Shown here in pieces: positions 13,175-13,200 of a stretch of DNA of 13,200 nt. The first letter of the stretch is position 1; each line of letters opens with the position of its first letter. The stretch covers positions 1 through 13,200 of the forward strand of contig JBIOJM010000291.1 of assembly GCA_044450785.1 (NCBI GenBank). The letters are read 5' to 3'. Source of the DNA: JBIOJM01 sp044450785. Lineage in GTDB: Bacteria; Planctomycetota; Planctomycetia; Isosphaerales; Isosphaeraceae. A model generated the notes under the pieces. That model was not told where the DNA came from and did not search any database. It saw only the letters and a program-made list of their open reading frames with translations. Both the position numbers and the translations under genes were made by a program.

Positions 13175-13200
13175 ATGGCTTGGTTTCGTGTACAACTCAC
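13175..13200 (+). CDS. Start of a gene, possibly an IS630-type transposase/HTH protein (partial)
   Basis: An ATG at 13175-13177 is preceded by AAGGAGG with a 6-base spacer (13162-13168), a near-perfect ribosome binding site. Eight codons are visible: MAWFRVQL. From memory, MAWFRVxLT is a common beginning of planctomycete IS630-like HTH/transposase proteins, but eight residues cannot prove it. A second AAGGAGG occurs about 30 bases upstream (13133-13139). If this is an insertion sequence, its left end should fall between about 13080 and 13170, next to the TPR remnant. Confidence 0.45.

Noticed and set aside
1..13200. CRISPR arrays, tRNA or rRNA genes
   Set aside because: No regularly spaced short repeats with unique spacers and no tRNA- or rRNA-like sequence were seen; the only regular repeats are the coding 252-bp units.

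Overview
The window looks like a chromosomal, accessory-rich stretch of a GC-rich planctomycete, most likely close to the Isosphaeraceae. The signs are a large extracellular protein with an N-terminal LEPR-type motif (LELLEPRVVLS), YDG/MBG and Pmp-like repeats, a small 'RYLRFSMRGLIVLV' leucine-rich-repeat membrane protein, a Tat-exported aldo/keto reductase with a C-terminal cysteine cluster, and the C-terminal end of a TPR protein of the kind seen on planctomycete Ser/Thr kinases. This assignment comes from recognising families; no database search was made.

Layout. 1-1591 (minus): an aldo/keto reductase followed 21 bp later by arfB, a ribosome-rescue hydrolase that runs off the left edge. 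1592-2158: a divergent intergenic region rich in inverted repeats, including a perfect 12-bp hairpin nested in wider imperfect inverted repeats. 2159-2812 (plus): a membrane-anchored LRR protein. 3037-4011 (minus): a secreted five-bladed beta-propeller protein of the GH43/GH32/GH130 type. 4272-5097: a TIR-domain gene (plus) cut off after about 117 codons by a degenerate REP-associated tyrosine transposase (RAYT) element that has inverted repeats at both ends and has lost the middle of its transposase. 5152-8010 (minus): a secreted HtrA-like serine protease fused to a beta-propeller and a C-terminal Ig-like domain. 8194-12207 (minus): a 1337-residue surface protein. 12208-12744: a long leader region with a 16-codon mini-ORF and a 67-bp direct repeat. 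12745-13116 (minus): the C-terminal remnant of a TPR (probably kinase-linked) protein. 13175-13200 (plus): the first codons of a gene that may be a transposase or HTH protein.

No single pathway joins the genes. The shared themes are secretion and surface functions (protease, propeller, giant adhesin-like protein, Tat oxidoreductase) and repeated remodelling by mobile or repetitive DNA. The clearest unusual features are the TIR gene interrupted by a decayed RAYT, the nested palindromic element at 1885-2074, and the matching TPR-protein 3' tails on both sides of the giant surface-protein gene. I see no intact novel defence system; the TIR gene is the only defence-like candidate and it is broken.
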